A DNA stretch of 64,000 bases from Mycolicibacillus trivialis (GCF_002102395.1 NZ_LQPZ01000016.1:1-64000), one strand, 5' to 3'. Shown: positions 53,240 to 62,326, counted from the first letter of the stretch. The notes: generated from the letters alone by a model not told the origin. Numbers and translations: made by a program.

Positions 53240-54298
53240 GTGGCGGGTGAACGGAAGGCGAAAGTCATTCCGCTGCGCGCAGATTCGGGTCGCTCGGCGG
53301 CGCAACGCCGGGCCGCCCAACGCGCCGACGCGGCCCGTCAGCACCCGTCGCTGCTGGCCCGGTCCGGACAGTGGCCGCCGGCCGACCAGGCCGCCGCCAT
53401 CATCCGCGAGATCGACCCGCAGCACGGCGGCGCAGCGGTGCCGCCCGCGGAGCCCAACGAACTGTCGCAACGGATCTCGTCGATCGCGGAGTTCGTCCGC
53501 CGTCGGCTGACCGGCGACTACAGCGTCGACGAGTTCGGGTTCGACCCGCATTTCAACGAGAACGTCATCCTGCCGCTGTTGCGGCCGTGGTTCCGGTCCT
53601 GGTTCCGCGTCGAGGTCAGCGGGGTGGAGAACCTGCCCGACTCCGGTGCGGCGCTGGTGGTCGCCAACCATGCCGGGGTGCTGCCCATCGACGGACTGAT
53701 GGCCTCGGTCGCCGTCCACGACGAACACCCCGCCCAGCGCAACCTGCGACTGCTCGCCGCGGACCTGGTCTTCGACCTGCCGATGATCAGCCAGGGTGCC
53801 CGGATGGCTGGCCACACCATGGCGTGCACCGCCGACGCGCAGCGGCTGCTGGAGGCCGGCGAGCTGACCGCGGTGTTCCCGGAGGGCTACAAGGGGCTGG
53901 GCAAACACTTCAAGGACCGCTACAAGCTGCAGCGCTTCGGCCGCGGCGGATTCGTCGCCGCCGCCCTGCGCACCAAGGCGCCGATTGTGCCGTGCTCGAT
54001 CGTCGGCTCCGAGGAGATCTACCCGATGGTCGCCGACCTGAAGCTGCTGGCGCGGCTGCTGGGTCTGCCGTATTTCCCGGTCACCCCGCTGTTCCCGCTG
54101 GCCGGGGCGGCCGGGCTGGTGCCGCTGCCGTCGAAATGGCATATCGCCTTCGGCGAACCGATCTCCACCGCCGAGTACGACGAGAGTGCGGCCGACGATC
54201 CGATGGTCACCTTCGAGATCACCGACCACGTCCGCGAGACGATCCAGAAGACCCTCTACCGGGTGCTGGCCGGCCGCCGCAACGCCTTCTTCGGCTGA
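53240..54298 (+). CDS. 1-acylglycerol-phosphate acyltransferase-like (PlsC/LPLAT) protein, Rv0502-like
   Basis: This is a 352-residue protein. A disordered Arg/Ala-rich N-terminus (1-70) is followed by an acyltransferase domain with NHAGVLPIDG (His and Asp of the active site), FPEGYKGLGK and VPCSIVGSEEIYP. It probably acylates a lipid alcohol using acyl-CoA. GTG 53240 has GGGAGG upstream. It follows the GalE2-like gene by 47 nt in the same orientation. Confidence 0.85.
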   Translation: MAGERKAKVIPLRADSGRSAAQRRAAQRADAARQHPSLLARSGQWPPADQAAAIIREIDPQHGGAAVPPAEPNELSQRISSIAEFVRRRLTGDYSVDEFGFDPHFNENVILPLLRPWFRSWFRVEVSGVENLPDSGAALVVANHAGVLPIDGLMASVAVHDEHPAQRNLRLLAADLVFDLPMISQGARMAGHTMACTADAQRLLEAGELTAVFPEGYKGLGKHFKDRYKLQRFGRGGFVAAALRTKAPIVPCSIVGSEEIYPMVADLKLLARLLGLPYFPVTPLFPLAGAAGLVPLPSKWHIAFGEPISTAEYDESAADDPMVTFEITDHVRETIQKTLYRVLAGRRNAFFG

Positions 54299-54310
54299 GC
54301 CGCGTCGGCG

Positions 54311-54826
54311 CTACTTCTTGGCGCGCATCGCCGCGATCGCGGCCATCGTGGTCTCGGCGTCGGCGTCCTGACGCGACGACTCGCCGATCATGGTCACCAC
54401 GCTGGTGATCACCGGGTTGCCGTCGGCGTCGGTGACCTCGCTGCGGATCTCGCTGATCACCGTGCCGTGCGACTCGAGCACCGAGTCCAGGTAGGTGTCG
54501 AAGTACAGCCGGTCGCCGTCGAGGATCGGCCGGTGGAAGGTGAACTTCTGATCGCGGTGGAACACCCGGGCGATGTTGATCGGGATGTCGAACTTGGTGA
54601 AGATCTCCAACTGCACCCGCCGGCCCGCGACGGCCAGGAACGTCAGCGGCGCGACCACCGCGTCATAGCCGTCGGCCGCGGCGTCGGACTCGTTGAAATG
54701 ACTCGGGTGGGAGTCCTTGACCGCCGACGCGAACTCGCGGATCTTCTCCCGGCCCACCTCAAAGTAGTCCGGGAAGCGGTAGTGGGTGCCGATGATGCTG
54801 TCGGCGTTCTCCAACTGGGTAGCCAT
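54311..54826 (-). CDS. FAS1-type (R)-hydratase/dehydratase family (HadA-like), Rv0504c-like
   Basis: This 171-residue MaoC-like hotdog protein has the N-terminal hydratase signature [24 protein letters not shown] and [12 protein letters not shown]. It is related to the HadA/HadC subunits of the mycolate FAS-II dehydratase. The conserved Asp/His of MaoC hydratases is not in the usual place, as in HadA/HadC, so a partner may be needed. In M. tuberculosis cmaA2 separates this gene from Rv0502; here they are only 12 nt apart and convergent. Confidence 0.82.
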   Translation of the reverse strand: MATQLENADSIIGTHYRFPDYFEVGREKIREFASAVKDSHPSHFNESDAAADGYDAVVAPLTFLAVAGRRVQLEIFTKFDIPINIARVFHRDQKFTFHRPILDGDRLYFDTYLDSVLESHGTVISEIRSEVTDADGNPVITSVVTMIGESSRQDADAETTMAAIAAMRAKK

Positions 54827-54910
54827 GTCGGTGCCGTTATCTCTCGGGGGATCTTGCCGCTGGTCGTCGGCGGCCGAAAGTTTATCAACTCCGATTCCGT
54901 CGTGAGCGCC

Positions 54911-55062
54911 TCGCGCGTTACACGCGCTCGTGGCGGCGCGACGCGTGTCGGGAGGCGGTCGGTCGCCCCTCGCGCGTTAGACGCGCTCGTGGCGACGCGA
55001 CACGTGCTGGGAGGCGGTCGGTCGCCCCTCGCGCGCTACACGCGCTCGTGGCGACGCGACAC
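54911..55062 (-). repeat. 59-bp tandem repeat (2.6 copies) at the serB1 3' end
   Basis: Units start at 54911, 54970 and 55029 (period 59), the last one partial. Each contains the inverted repeat GCGCGT-N3-ACGCGC or a one-base variant. Read on the minus strand, each copy encodes the last residues of the serB1 product (SRRHERV) and a stop, in shifting frames because 59 is not a multiple of three. The array thus arose by duplication of the gene end together with its hairpin. Confidence 0.85.
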
Positions 55063-55938
55063 GGCAGCCGCCAGGGCGCCGCCGGCTGCCCCCAGCGCCA
55101 GCGCAGAGGGAACCCCGATGCGCGCGGCCTTGCGGGCGGTGCGGAAGTCGCGGATCTCCCACCCGCGCTCGCGGGCCAGATCGCGCAACCGGGCGTCGGG
55201 GTTGACCGCGACCGCGGTGCCCACCAGCGACAGCATCGGCAGGTCGTTGTAGCTGTCGGAGTAGGCGGTGCAGCGCTTGAGGTTGAGGCCCTCCCGGATG
55301 GCCAGCGAGCGCACCGCATGCGCCTTACCGGTGCCGTGCAGGATCTCCCCGACCAGCCGGCCGGTGAACACCCCGTCCACCGACTCCGCGACGGTGCCCA
55401 GCGCACCGGTCAGGCCCAGCCGGCGCGCGATCGTGTCGGCCAGCTCGTAGGGGGTGGCGGTCACCAGCCACACCTGCTGGCCGGCGTCGAGGTGCATCTG
55501 CGCCAGGTCGCGGGTGCCCGGCCAGATCTTGTCGGCGATGATCTCGTCGTAGATCTCCTCGCCCAGCTCCGCCAGTTCCTCGGTGGTGCGGCCCTCGATG
55601 AACGCCAGCGCCTTGCGTCGCCCGGCGGCCACGTCGTCGCTGTTCTCCCAGCCGGTGAGCTGATACTTGGCGTGGGCGTAGAGGAACCGGACGACGTCGC
55701 TGTAGGTGAAGTACTTCCGGGCGGCCAGGCCGCGCCCGAAATGCACCATCGACGAGCCCTGCACCAGGGTGTTGTCGACATCGAAGAACGCAGCGGCGGT
55801 CAGATCGACCGGCGGCGGCGTCGGCGGCGCCTCCTCGCCGGGCTCGTCGGGCCCGGCGGAGAGATCCACCAGGGCGCGCTCGGCGCTGGCCGCCCCGGCC
55901 GCATCAACGGGTTCGGGGAAAGTCTCGGGTGAACTCAC
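55036..55938 (-). CDS. serB1: HAD-superfamily (SerB-type, IB) phosphatase
   Basis: This is a 300-residue HAD-IB phosphatase. Motif I is [13 protein letters not shown], motif [13 protein letters not shown], and motif [17 protein letters not shown]. An acidic/Pro-rich tail of 40 residues leads, and a Gly/Ala-rich helix ([15 protein letters not shown]) ends the protein and may touch the membrane. GTG 55938 has GGGAGG upstream. By position it is SerB1 (Rv0505c); the true substrate may not be phosphoserine. The end lies inside a 59-bp repeat. Confidence 0.87.
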   Translation of the reverse strand: MSSPETFPEPVDAAGAASAERALVDLSAGPDEPGEEAPPTPPPVDLTAAAFFDVDNTLVQGSSMVHFGRGLAARKYFTYSDVVRFLYAHAKYQLTGWENSDDVAAGRRKALAFIEGRTTEELAELGEEIYDEIIADKIWPGTRDLAQMHLDAGQQVWLVTATPYELADTIARRLGLTGALGTVAESVDGVFTGRLVGEILHGTGKAHAVRSLAIREGLNLKRCTAYSDSYNDLPMLSLVGTAVAVNPDARLRDLARERGWEIRDFRTARKAARIGVPSALALGAAGGALAAAVSRRHERV

Positions 55939-56035
55939 AACCGCCCCTCCCTTCCACCTGGACCGGTCGTCGTCCAACTTTATCCGGCTCTACCGTCTCG
56001 GCGGCGCCGACGAGATCGGTGCCACACTGGAAGGC

Positions 56036-56305
56036 GTGTCGCAACGACAGGTGCAACTGCTGAGCCGGGACGGCTGCGCGATGTGCGTGCGGGTGCACGC
56101 CCGGCTGACCGAGTTGGCCGCCGAACTCGGTTTCGCACTGACCACCACCGATGTCGACGCCGCCGCTGCCGCCGGGGACAGCGGGCTGCGCGCGGAGTAC
56201 GGCGACCGGCTGCCGGTGGTGCTGCTCGACGGTCGCGAACACAGCTACTGGGAGATCGACGAACCGCGACTGCGAGCGGATCTGGGCAGCCGGCCACCGA
56301 TCTGA
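56036..56305 (+). CDS. Glutaredoxin-like thiol protein, Rv0508-like
   Basis: The 89-residue thioredoxin-fold protein has a CxxC motif (RDGCAMCVRV, about residues 13-16) and the cis-Pro region RLPVVLLDGREHSYW. GTG 56036 lies close behind GGAAGG. It is divergent from serB1 and upstream of hemA. It probably acts as a cytosolic disulfide reductase. Confidence 0.83.
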   Translation: MSQRQVQLLSRDGCAMCVRVHARLTELAAELGFALTTTDVDAAAAAGDSGLRAEYGDRLPVVLLDGREHSYWEIDEPRLRADLGSRPPI

Positions 56306-56325
56306 GCAAATTTGATTGCTGGACT

Positions 56326-56339
56326 GGTAAACCTTTACC
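56326..56339. promoter_or_regulatory. Inverted repeat in the hemA leader/promoter
   Basis: GGTAAACCTTTACC (6-bp arms, 2-nt centre) lies 57 nt before the hemA start, with another GGTAA at 56346. It is a candidate operator for haem-pathway control or a small leader hairpin. Confidence 0.4.
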
Positions 56340-56395
56340 TTGGAGGTAAGTGTTGTCACTTGTGAATGCAAGGGAGCAGGCCGGGTGAAGCAGCC

Positions 56396-57760
56396 GTGAG
56401 CGTCCTGCTCTTCGGGTTTTCCCACCGCAGTGCGCCGGTGCCGGTGCTGGAACAACTGAGCAGCGACGAAGCCGATCAGGTCAAAATCCTCGACCGGATG
56501 TTGCAATCCTCGCTGGTCAGTGAGGTGATGCTGCTCTCGACCTGCAACCGGGTCGAGGTGTACGCCGTGGTGGACGCCTTCCACGGCGGTCTGGCCGCCA
56601 TCGGCGAGGTGCTCGCCGAGCACTCCGGGATGCCGGTCGGCGAACTCACCCGCTACGCCTACGTCCGCTACAGCGAAGCCGCCGTTCAGCACCTCTTCTC
56701 GGTGGCCAGCGGCCTGGATTCCGCCGTGGTCGGCGAACAGCAGGTACTCGGGCAGGTGCGCCAGGCCTACGCGGTCGCCGAAGCCAACCTCGCCGTCGGC
56801 CGGGTGCTGCACGACCTGGCCCAGCGCGCCCTGTCGGTCGGCAAGCGGGTGCATTCCGAGACCGGCATCGACGCCGCCGGCGCGTCGGTGGTGTCGGTCG
56901 CCCTCGACATCGCCGCCACCCGACTCGACGGGCTGGCCGGCAAGACCGCGGCGATCATCGGCGCGGGCTCGATGGGCTCGCTGGCCGCCGCGCACCTGAC
57001 GCGCGCCGGGATCGGCCGCATCGAGGTGCTGAACCGGTCCCCGGAACGCGCCCGGCGGCTGGCCGAGCGCATCACCGAGTCGAAGGTGCCCGCGCAGGCC
57101 GGTGGGCTCGACGCGGTCGCCGAGGCGCTGGCCGTCGCCGACGTCGTGGTCAGCTGCACCGGTGCGGTCGGCGCGGTGGTCTCGTTGGCCGACGTGCACG
57201 AGGGGCTTGCCGCCGGCCGGCGCGACGACAGCGGCCCGCTGGTCGTCTGCGACCTGGGCATGCCGCGCGACGTCGACCCGACGGTGGCCGGGCTGCCCGG
57301 TGTGGTCGTGGTCGACATGGAGCGTGTGCAACGCGAACCGTCCGCCCGGGCCGCCGCCGACGACGCCGCGGCCGCCCGCGAGATCGTCGTCGCGGAGGTC
57401 GCCGCGTACCTGGCCTCCCAGCGGATGGCCGAGGTCACCCCGACGGTGACCGCGCTGCGGCAGCGCGCCGCCGACGTGGTCGAAGCGGAGCTGCTGCGGC
57501 TGGAGCGCCGGCTTCCCGGCCTCGACAGCGCGCACCGCGACGAGGTCTCGCGCACCGTCCGGCGCGTGGTCGACAAGCTGCTGCATTCGCCGACCGTGCG
57601 CGTCAAACAACTGGCCAACACCCCCGGCGGGGACGCCTACGCGGAAGCTTTGCGGGAGTTGTTCGAACTCGACCCGCGGGCCGTGGACGCGCTCGCCGGT
57701 GCCGGTGAATTGCCAACGGTGCCAAGCGATGCCGAAGGCGGCATCGGAACCGTCGAGTAA
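56396..57760 (+). CDS. hemA: Glutamyl-tRNA reductase
   Basis: The 454-residue first enzyme of the C5 haem pathway has the catalytic Cys in [14 protein letters not shown] (about residue 50), [15 protein letters not shown], the NADPH site [12 protein letters not shown] and a C-terminal dimerisation helix region. GTG 56396 follows GGTGAAG. It heads the hemA-hemC-hemD-hemB cluster. Confidence 0.96.
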   Translation: MSVLLFGFSHRSAPVPVLEQLSSDEADQVKILDRMLQSSLVSEVMLLSTCNRVEVYAVVDAFHGGLAAIGEVLAEHSGMPVGELTRYAYVRYSEAAVQHLFSVASGLDSAVVGEQQVLGQVRQAYAVAEANLAVGRVLHDLAQRALSVGKRVHSETGIDAAGASVVSVALDIAATRLDGLAGKTAAIIGAGSMGSLAAAHLTRAGIGRIEVLNRSPERARRLAERITESKVPAQAGGLDAVAEALAVADVVVSCTGAVGAVVSLADVHEGLAAGRRDDSGPLVVCDLGMPRDVDPTVAGLPGVVVVDMERVQREPSARAAADDAAAAREIVVAEVAAYLASQRMAEVTPTVTALRQRAADVVEAELLRLERRLPGLDSAHRDEVSRTVRRVVDKLLHSPTVRVKQLANTPGGDAYAEALRELFELDPRAVDALAGAGELPTVPSDAEGGIGTVE

Positions 57761-57774
57761 CCGATTTGGGGAAT

Positions 57775-58701
57775 ATGATCCGGTTAGGTACCCGGGGAAG
57801 CCTGCTGGCCACCACTCAGGCCGAGAGCGTCCGGGAAGTGTTGATCGCTGATGGGCACGACGTCGAGTTGGTGATCATCAACACCAAGGGCGACCAGTCG
57901 ATGGCGCCGGTCGGCACCATCGGGGTGGGGGTGTTCACCGCCGAGCTGCGCGAGGCCATCGCCGATGGCCGCGTCGACGCGGCGGTGCACTCGCACAAGG
58001 ACCTGCCCACCGAGCAGGATCCGCGCTTCACCATCGCGGCCATTCCGCGCCGCGAAGACCCCCGTGACGTGCTCGTCGCCCGCGACGGCCTGGTGCTCGG
58101 CGAGTTGCCGGCCGGCTCGCTGGTGGGCACGTCGGCGCCCCGGCGGGCGGCACAGCTTAGAGCACTGGGTCTCGGTTTGGAAATCCACCCCCTACGAGGC
58201 AACCTAGTTACCAGGTTGAACAGGGTCAGCAGCGGTGAACTCGACGCGATCGTGGTGGCCCGGGCGGGTATGGCCCGGATCGGGCGCCTCGACGAAGTCA
58301 CCGAGACGCTCGAACCGGTGCAGCTGTTGCCAGCACCGGCTCAGGGAGCGCTCGCGGTGGAGTGTCGCGCCGAGGACACCGAGCTGACGGCGGCGTTGGG
58401 CACATTGGACGACGCCGACACCCGCGCCGCGGTCACCGCGGAACGGGCCCTGCTCGCCGAACTGGAGGCGGGTTGCTCCGCACCGGTGGGCGCGATCGCT
58501 GAGGTGGTCGAGTCCATCGATGAGGAGGGCCGGGTCTTCGAGGAGCTGTCGCTACGCAGCTGCGTGGCGGCGCTGGACGGATCCGACGTGATCCGCGCGT
58601 CCGGTGTGGGCACTCCACAGCGGGCACGGGAGCTGGGGCTCGCCGTGGCCGCGGAGTTGTTCGAACTCGGGGCGCGTGAGGTGATGTCGGGCGCGCGGTG
58701 A
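57775..58701 (+). CDS. hemC: Porphobilinogen deaminase (hydroxymethylbilane synthase)
   Basis: This 308-residue enzyme joins four porphobilinogens. It has [49 protein letters not shown] and the cofactor Cys in [15 protein letters not shown] 57775 starts 14 nt after the hemA stop. Codons at about 58154-58230 are unusually A/T-rich and rare for this genome although the protein there is ordinary. Confidence 0.95.
   Translation: MIRLGTRGSLLATTQAESVREVLIADGHDVELVIINTKGDQSMAPVGTIGVGVFTAELREAIADGRVDAAVHSHKDLPTEQDPRFTIAAIPRREDPRDVLVARDGLVLGELPAGSLVGTSAPRRAAQLRALGLGLEIHPLRGNLVTRLNRVSSGELDAIVVARAGMARIGRLDEVTETLEPVQLLPAPAQGALAVECRAEDTELTAALGTLDDADTRAAVTAERALLAELEAGCSAPVGAIAEVVESIDEEGRVFEELSLRSCVAALDGSDVIRASGVGTPQRARELGLAVAAELFELGAREVMSGAR
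58154..58230 (+). other. Rare-codon, lower-GC island inside hemC with a hairpin
   Basis: Within about 25 codons hemC uses CTT, AGA, TTG, CTA (twice), CGA, GTT and AGG (twice), all avoided elsewhere in the gene. CAACCT (58200-58205) pairs with AGGTTG (58213-58218) around a 7-nt loop. The encoded residues are the conserved substrate-binding loop. An embedded RNA or regulatory signal is possible. Confidence 0.5.
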
Positions 58702-58735
58702 GGCCGCCGCCCGCGGGAGTGACTGGAGTTAGGAG

Positions 58736-60382
58736 ATGGCTCGCCAAGTGAGTACGCGAGGCCGTAAACCGAAGCCGGGCCGGATCGTGTTCGTCGGCTC
58801 GGGTCCTGGCGACCCGGGTCTGCTGACGATCCGCGCCAAAGCGGCGCTGGCACGCGCCGCCCTGGTCTTCACCGACCCCGACGTGCCCGAGCCGGTGCTG
58901 GCGCTGGTCGGCACCGAACTGCCGCCCGCCCCGATCGAGACGACGGCCGAGGGCGACGAGACCGAACAGGACGCCGGGCCGGACATCCGCCCCGCGCTGG
59001 GCGGTCCGGCCGAGGTGGCCAAGACGCTGACCGCGGCGGCCCGTACGGGCGCCGACGTGGTCCGGCTGGTCGCCGGTGACCCGCTGTCGGTCGACTCGCT
59101 GGTCACCGAGGTCGGCGCGGTCGCACGGACCAACCTCGTCTTCGAGATCATCCCCGGGCTCAACCCGACCAGCGCGGTCCCCACCTACGCCGGGCTGCCG
59201 CTGGGCTCCTCGCACACCGTCGCCGACGTGCGCGGTGACGTGGACTGGGCGGCGCTGGCCGCCGCCCCGGGCCCGCTGATCCTGCAGGCCACCGCGTCGC
59301 ACCTGCCGGAAGCGGCCAGCACTCTGATCGAGTACGGGCTCACCGACTCCACCCCGTGCGTGGTCACCACCTCGGGCACGACCTGCGCGCAGCGGTCGGT
59401 GGAGTCCACCCTGCACGGCCTGACCGAACAGACGGTGCTGACCGGGCCCGAGTTCACCGAGCCGAGTGTCAACGGTGCGGCGCAGCGCGGACCGCTGGTG
59501 GTCACCATCGGCAAGACCGTCAACAACCGCTCCAAGCTGAACTGGTGGGAGAGCCGCGCCCTCTACGGCTGGACCGTGCTGGTGCCACGCACCAAGGACC
59601 AGGCCGGAGAGATGAGCGAGCGACTCATCACCTACGGCGCGACGCCCATCGAGGTCCCCACCATCGCCGTGGAACCGCCGCGCAGCCCCGCGCAGATGGA
59701 ACGCGCCGTCAAGGGACTGGTCGACGGCCGCTACCAGTGGGTGGTGTTCACCTCCACCAACGCGGTGCGCGCCGTCTGGGAGAAATTCCGCGAGTTCGGG
59801 CTCGACGCCCGCGCCTTCTCCGGGGTGAACATCGCCTGCGTCGGGGAGGCCACCGCCGACCGGGTCCGAGCCTTCGGCATCACCCCGGAACTGGTGCCCT
59901 CGGGCGAACAGTCCTCGCTGGGCCTGCTCGAGGAGTTCCCGCCCTACGACGACGTGCTCGACCCGGTCAACCGGGTGCTGCTGCCGCGCGCCGACATCGC
60001 CACCGAGACCCTCGCCGAGGGGCTGCGGGAGCGGGGCTGGGAGATCGAGGACGTGACCGCCTACCGCACGGTGCGGGCCGCACCGCCGCCGGCGGCCACC
60101 CGCGAGATGATCAAGACCGGCGGGTTCGACGCGGTCTGCTTCACCTCCAGTTCCACCGTGCGCAACCTGGTCGGCATCGCGGGCAAGCCGCACGCCCGCA
60201 CGATCGTCAGCTGCATCGGCCCCAAGACCGCCGAGACCGCCACCGAGTTCGGGCTGCGCGTCGACGTGCGGCCCGAGACGGCCGCGATCGGCCCGCTGGT
60301 CGACGCGCTCGCCGAGCACGCCGCCCGGCTGCGCGCCGAGGGGGCACTGCCGCCGCCGCGTAAGAAGAGCCGCCGGCGGTGA
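58736..60382 (+). CDS. hemD: Bifunctional uroporphyrinogen-III methyltransferase/synthase
   Basis: This is a 548-residue two-domain protein. Residues about 14-250 form a SAM methyltransferase-like (CysG/CobA type) domain with VFVGSGPGDPGLLTIRA and RLVAGDPLSVD. Residues about 270-530 form the uroporphyrinogen-III synthase with VVFTSTNAVRAVWEK and VCFTSSSTVRNLVG. The CobA half looks divergent (an acidic insertion TAEGDETEQDAG), so methylase activity is uncertain. The start ATG 58736 has GTTAGGAG upstream. Confidence 0.93.
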   Translation: MARQVSTRGRKPKPGRIVFVGSGPGDPGLLTIRAKAALARAALVFTDPDVPEPVLALVGTELPPAPIETTAEGDETEQDAGPDIRPALGGPAEVAKTLTAAARTGADVVRLVAGDPLSVDSLVTEVGAVARTNLVFEIIPGLNPTSAVPTYAGLPLGSSHTVADVRGDVDWAALAAAPGPLILQATASHLPEAASTLIEYGLTDSTPCVVTTSGTTCAQRSVESTLHGLTEQTVLTGPEFTEPSVNGAAQRGPLVVTIGKTVNNRSKLNWWESRALYGWTVLVPRTKDQAGEMSERLITYGATPIEVPTIAVEPPRSPAQMERAVKGLVDGRYQWVVFTSTNAVRAVWEKFREFGLDARAFSGVNIACVGEATADRVRAFGITPELVPSGEQSSLGLLEEFPPYDDVLDPVNRVLLPRADIATETLAEGLRERGWEIEDVTAYRTVRAAPPPAATREMIKTGGFDAVCFTSSSTVRNLVGIAGKPHARTIVSCIGPKTAETATEFGLRVDVRPETAAIGPLVDALAEHAARLRAEGALPPPRKKSRRR

Positions 60383-60420
60383 CCGAGGGCGCGGCGACGG
60401 GTGCAGCGGTGACTCATCGC

Positions 60421-60485
60421 GCGTCGACTCTGCGCTCAGTACGCACAAGCGCGAGTGACCTGCGCGCTCACCGCAGAGTCGACGC
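60421..60485 (+). repeat. 14-bp perfect inverted repeat covering the hemB translation start region
   Basis: GCGTCGACTCTGCG (60421-60434) is the exact reverse complement of 60472-60485, with a 37-nt loop. The right arm ends 6 nt before the hemB ATG, where a ribosome site would normally sit. It may be a terminator/attenuator, an inserted palindromic repeat, or a translational switch. Confidence 0.75.
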
Positions 60486-60491
60486 GGACTG

Positions 60492-61472
60492 ATGGGCTAC
60501 CCGCGCCAGCGTCCCCGCCGCCTGCGCTCCTCGCCGGCGCTGCGCCGGCTGGTCAGCGAGATCACCCTGCAGCCGCGCCAACTGGTGCTGCCGCTGTTCG
60601 TCGCCGACGGCATCGACGAACCCAGGCCGATCCCGTCGATGCCCGGCGTGGTGCAGCACACCCGCGACTCGCTGCGCGCCGCGGCCGCCGACGCCGTGCG
60701 TGCCGGGGTGGGCGGGCTGATGCTGTTCGGGGTGCCGCGCGAGGAGGACAAGGACGCCGACGGCTCGGCCGGCGCCGATCCGGCCGGGATCCTCAACGTC
60801 GCGCTGGCCGATCTGGCCGCCGACCTCGGTGACGCCACCGTGCTGATGGCCGACACCTGCCTGGACGAGTTCACCGATCACGGCCACTGCGGGGTGCTCG
60901 ACGCCGCCGGCCGGGTCGACAACGACGCCACCGTCGAGCACTACGTGCGGCTGGCGGTGGCCCAGGCGCAGGCCGGGGCCCACGTCGTCTCCCCGAGCGG
61001 GATGATGGACGGGCAGGTCGGCGCCATCCGCGACGGCCTGGATGCGGCCGGCCACGCCGACACCGCGATCCTGGCCTACGCCGCGAAGTTCGCCTCGGCG
61101 TTCTACGGGCCGTTCCGCGACGCGGTGGGTTCCAGCCTGGTCGGGGACCGGCACAGTTACCAACAGGACCCGGCCAACGCGCGGGAGGCGCTGCGCGAGG
61201 TCGCCCTCGACATCGACGAGGGCGCCGACCTGGTCATGGTCAAACCCGCGCTGGGCTACCTGGACGTGGTGGCCGCCGCCGCGGAGCTTTCGACGGTCCC
61301 GGTGGCCGCCTACCAGGTCTCCGGCGAGTACGCGATGATCAGCGCGGCCGCCGAGCGCGGCTGGATCGACCGGCAAGCCGCGGTGCTGGAGTCGTTGACC
61401 AGCATCCGTCGGGCCGGCGCCGATGTGGTGCTGACCTACTGGGCCACCGAGGCCGCCGACTGGCTAGTCTGA
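60492..61472 (+). CDS. hemB: Delta-aminolevulinic acid dehydratase (porphobilinogen synthase)
   Basis: This 326-residue enzyme condenses two 5-aminolevulinates. The Schiff-base lysines are in AYAAKFAS and VMVKPALGY. The metal loop reads DTCLDEFTDHGHCG, with Cys/His present as in zinc-type or mixed enzymes. ATG 60492 has no Shine-Dalgarno; it follows an inverted repeat. Confidence 0.95.
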   Translation: MGYPRQRPRRLRSSPALRRLVSEITLQPRQLVLPLFVADGIDEPRPIPSMPGVVQHTRDSLRAAAADAVRAGVGGLMLFGVPREEDKDADGSAGADPAGILNVALADLAADLGDATVLMADTCLDEFTDHGHCGVLDAAGRVDNDATVEHYVRLAVAQAQAGAHVVSPSGMMDGQVGAIRDGLDAAGHADTAILAYAAKFASAFYGPFRDAVGSSLVGDRHSYQQDPANAREALREVALDIDEGADLVMVKPALGYLDVVAAAAELSTVPVAAYQVSGEYAMISAAAERGWIDRQAAVLESLTSIRRAGADVVLTYWATEAADWLV

Positions 61473-61478
61473 CCGGCG

Positions 61479-62045
61479 ATGGCATTCCAGCAGGCGGGTG
61501 ACCCCGCCGAACCCGGTCCCGCCCCGCTGTTCGTCGAGAAGGGCGCCAGTTGGCTGTGGGTGCTGGCCGGACCGGCCGCCGCGATCGCGATGCTGATGAT
61601 CCAGGTCTCCAGCGGCAACGGCTACAACCCGCTGGTGCCGGTCACCTTCCTGGTCGTGGTCACCGGCTTCCTGGCCATCCAGGTCAAGGCGGCCCGCATC
61701 CACACCGCGGTCGTCCTCACCGAGCAGACCTTGCAGCAGGGCACCGAGACGCTGCGCGTCGCCGACATCGTCGGCGTGTACCCGCCGCCGGAGAACTCGG
61801 TGCGGTCGGGCCGCAAACTGGAGAAGTGGCAGACCGCGCGGGCACTGGGGGAGCTCTCCGGCGTGCCCCGCGGCCGCACCGGCATCGGGTTGCGGCTCAC
61901 CGAACAACGCAATGTGCAGGCCTGGGCGCGTAACCACCGCGGGCTGCGCGCGGCGTTGGTCGCGCTGAAGCAGGAGTACACCGGCTCGGGCGCCCCCCCG
62001 CACTCCCTCGACGAGCCCAACGACGACGGTGGGCCGCGGCCGTGA
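61479..62045 (+). CDS. Conserved membrane protein, Rv0513-like
   Basis: This 188-residue protein has two transmembrane helices (WLWVLAGPAAAIAMLMI and LVPVTFLVVVTGFLAI) and a cytoplasmic C-terminal domain with ADIVGVYPPPEN and KLEKWQTARALGELSGVPRGRTGIGLRL split over two segments. It starts 6 nt after hemB and overlaps the next gene, so it belongs to the haem operon. Function unknown. Confidence 0.8.
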   Translation: MAFQQAGDPAEPGPAPLFVEKGASWLWVLAGPAAAIAMLMIQVSSGNGYNPLVPVTFLVVVTGFLAIQVKAARIHTAVVLTEQTLQQGTETLRVADIVGVYPPPENSVRSGRKLEKWQTARALGELSGVPRGRTGIGLRLTEQRNVQAWARNHRGLRAALVALKQEYTGSGAPPHSLDEPNDDGGPRP

Positions 62046-62302
62046 GCGTGCGGCTGCGCGCGCTGATCGAACTCGCCGCGGCGGCCCTGCTGTTGCTGGC
62101 CGCGGGGGCCGCCGCCAGCGCGGTCTGCTCCACCGTGGAGGTGGCGCCGGTCCTCGACGGTGAGCCGGTCACCACCTCGGTGGTCTACGACCCGCCGCAG
62201 TTGCTGCTGACGCTGCTGGCGGTGACTGCGGCGGGTGTGCTCGCCGTCATCGGAACCGCCCGCTGGTGGCGTAGCCGCACCCCGACAGGGGATACCCCGT
62301 AG
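62042..62302 (+). CDS. Small membrane protein, Rv0514-like
   Basis: This 86-residue product has two hydrophobic helices (ALIELAAAALLLLAAGAAASAV and LLLTLLAVTAAGVLAVIG) joined by a 30-residue extracytoplasmic loop. The GTG start overlaps the previous stop by 4 nt. It is the last gene of the haem cluster; its end reaches into the copper-type operator of the next gene. Confidence 0.72.
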   Translation: MSVRLRALIELAAAALLLLAAGAAASAVCSTVEVAPVLDGEPVTTSVVYDPPQLLLTLLAVTAAGVLAVIGTARWWRSRTPTGDTP

Positions 62303-62307
62303 GGTAT
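62292..62307. promoter_or_regulatory. CsoR/RicR-like copper operator
   Basis: ATACCCCGTAGGGTAT is a near-perfect palindrome (ATACCC/GGGTAT) of the type bound by CsoR-family copper repressors. It lies just upstream of TAGAAT (62314-62319), the -10 box of the P1B ATPase gene. Confidence 0.65.
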
Positions 62308-62326
62308 GCCGGGTAGAATGGCGGGT

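Noticed and set aside
54911..55062. CRISPR-like repeat array
   Set aside because: The units are directly adjacent with no spacers and correspond to the duplicated 3' end of serB1, so this is a simple tandem repeat.
58433..60448. Long antisense frame (671 codons) opposite hemD
   Set aside because: It is a GC-bias shadow: low-complexity Arg/Gly/Asp/His composition, no motif, and exactly opposite a well-supported gene.
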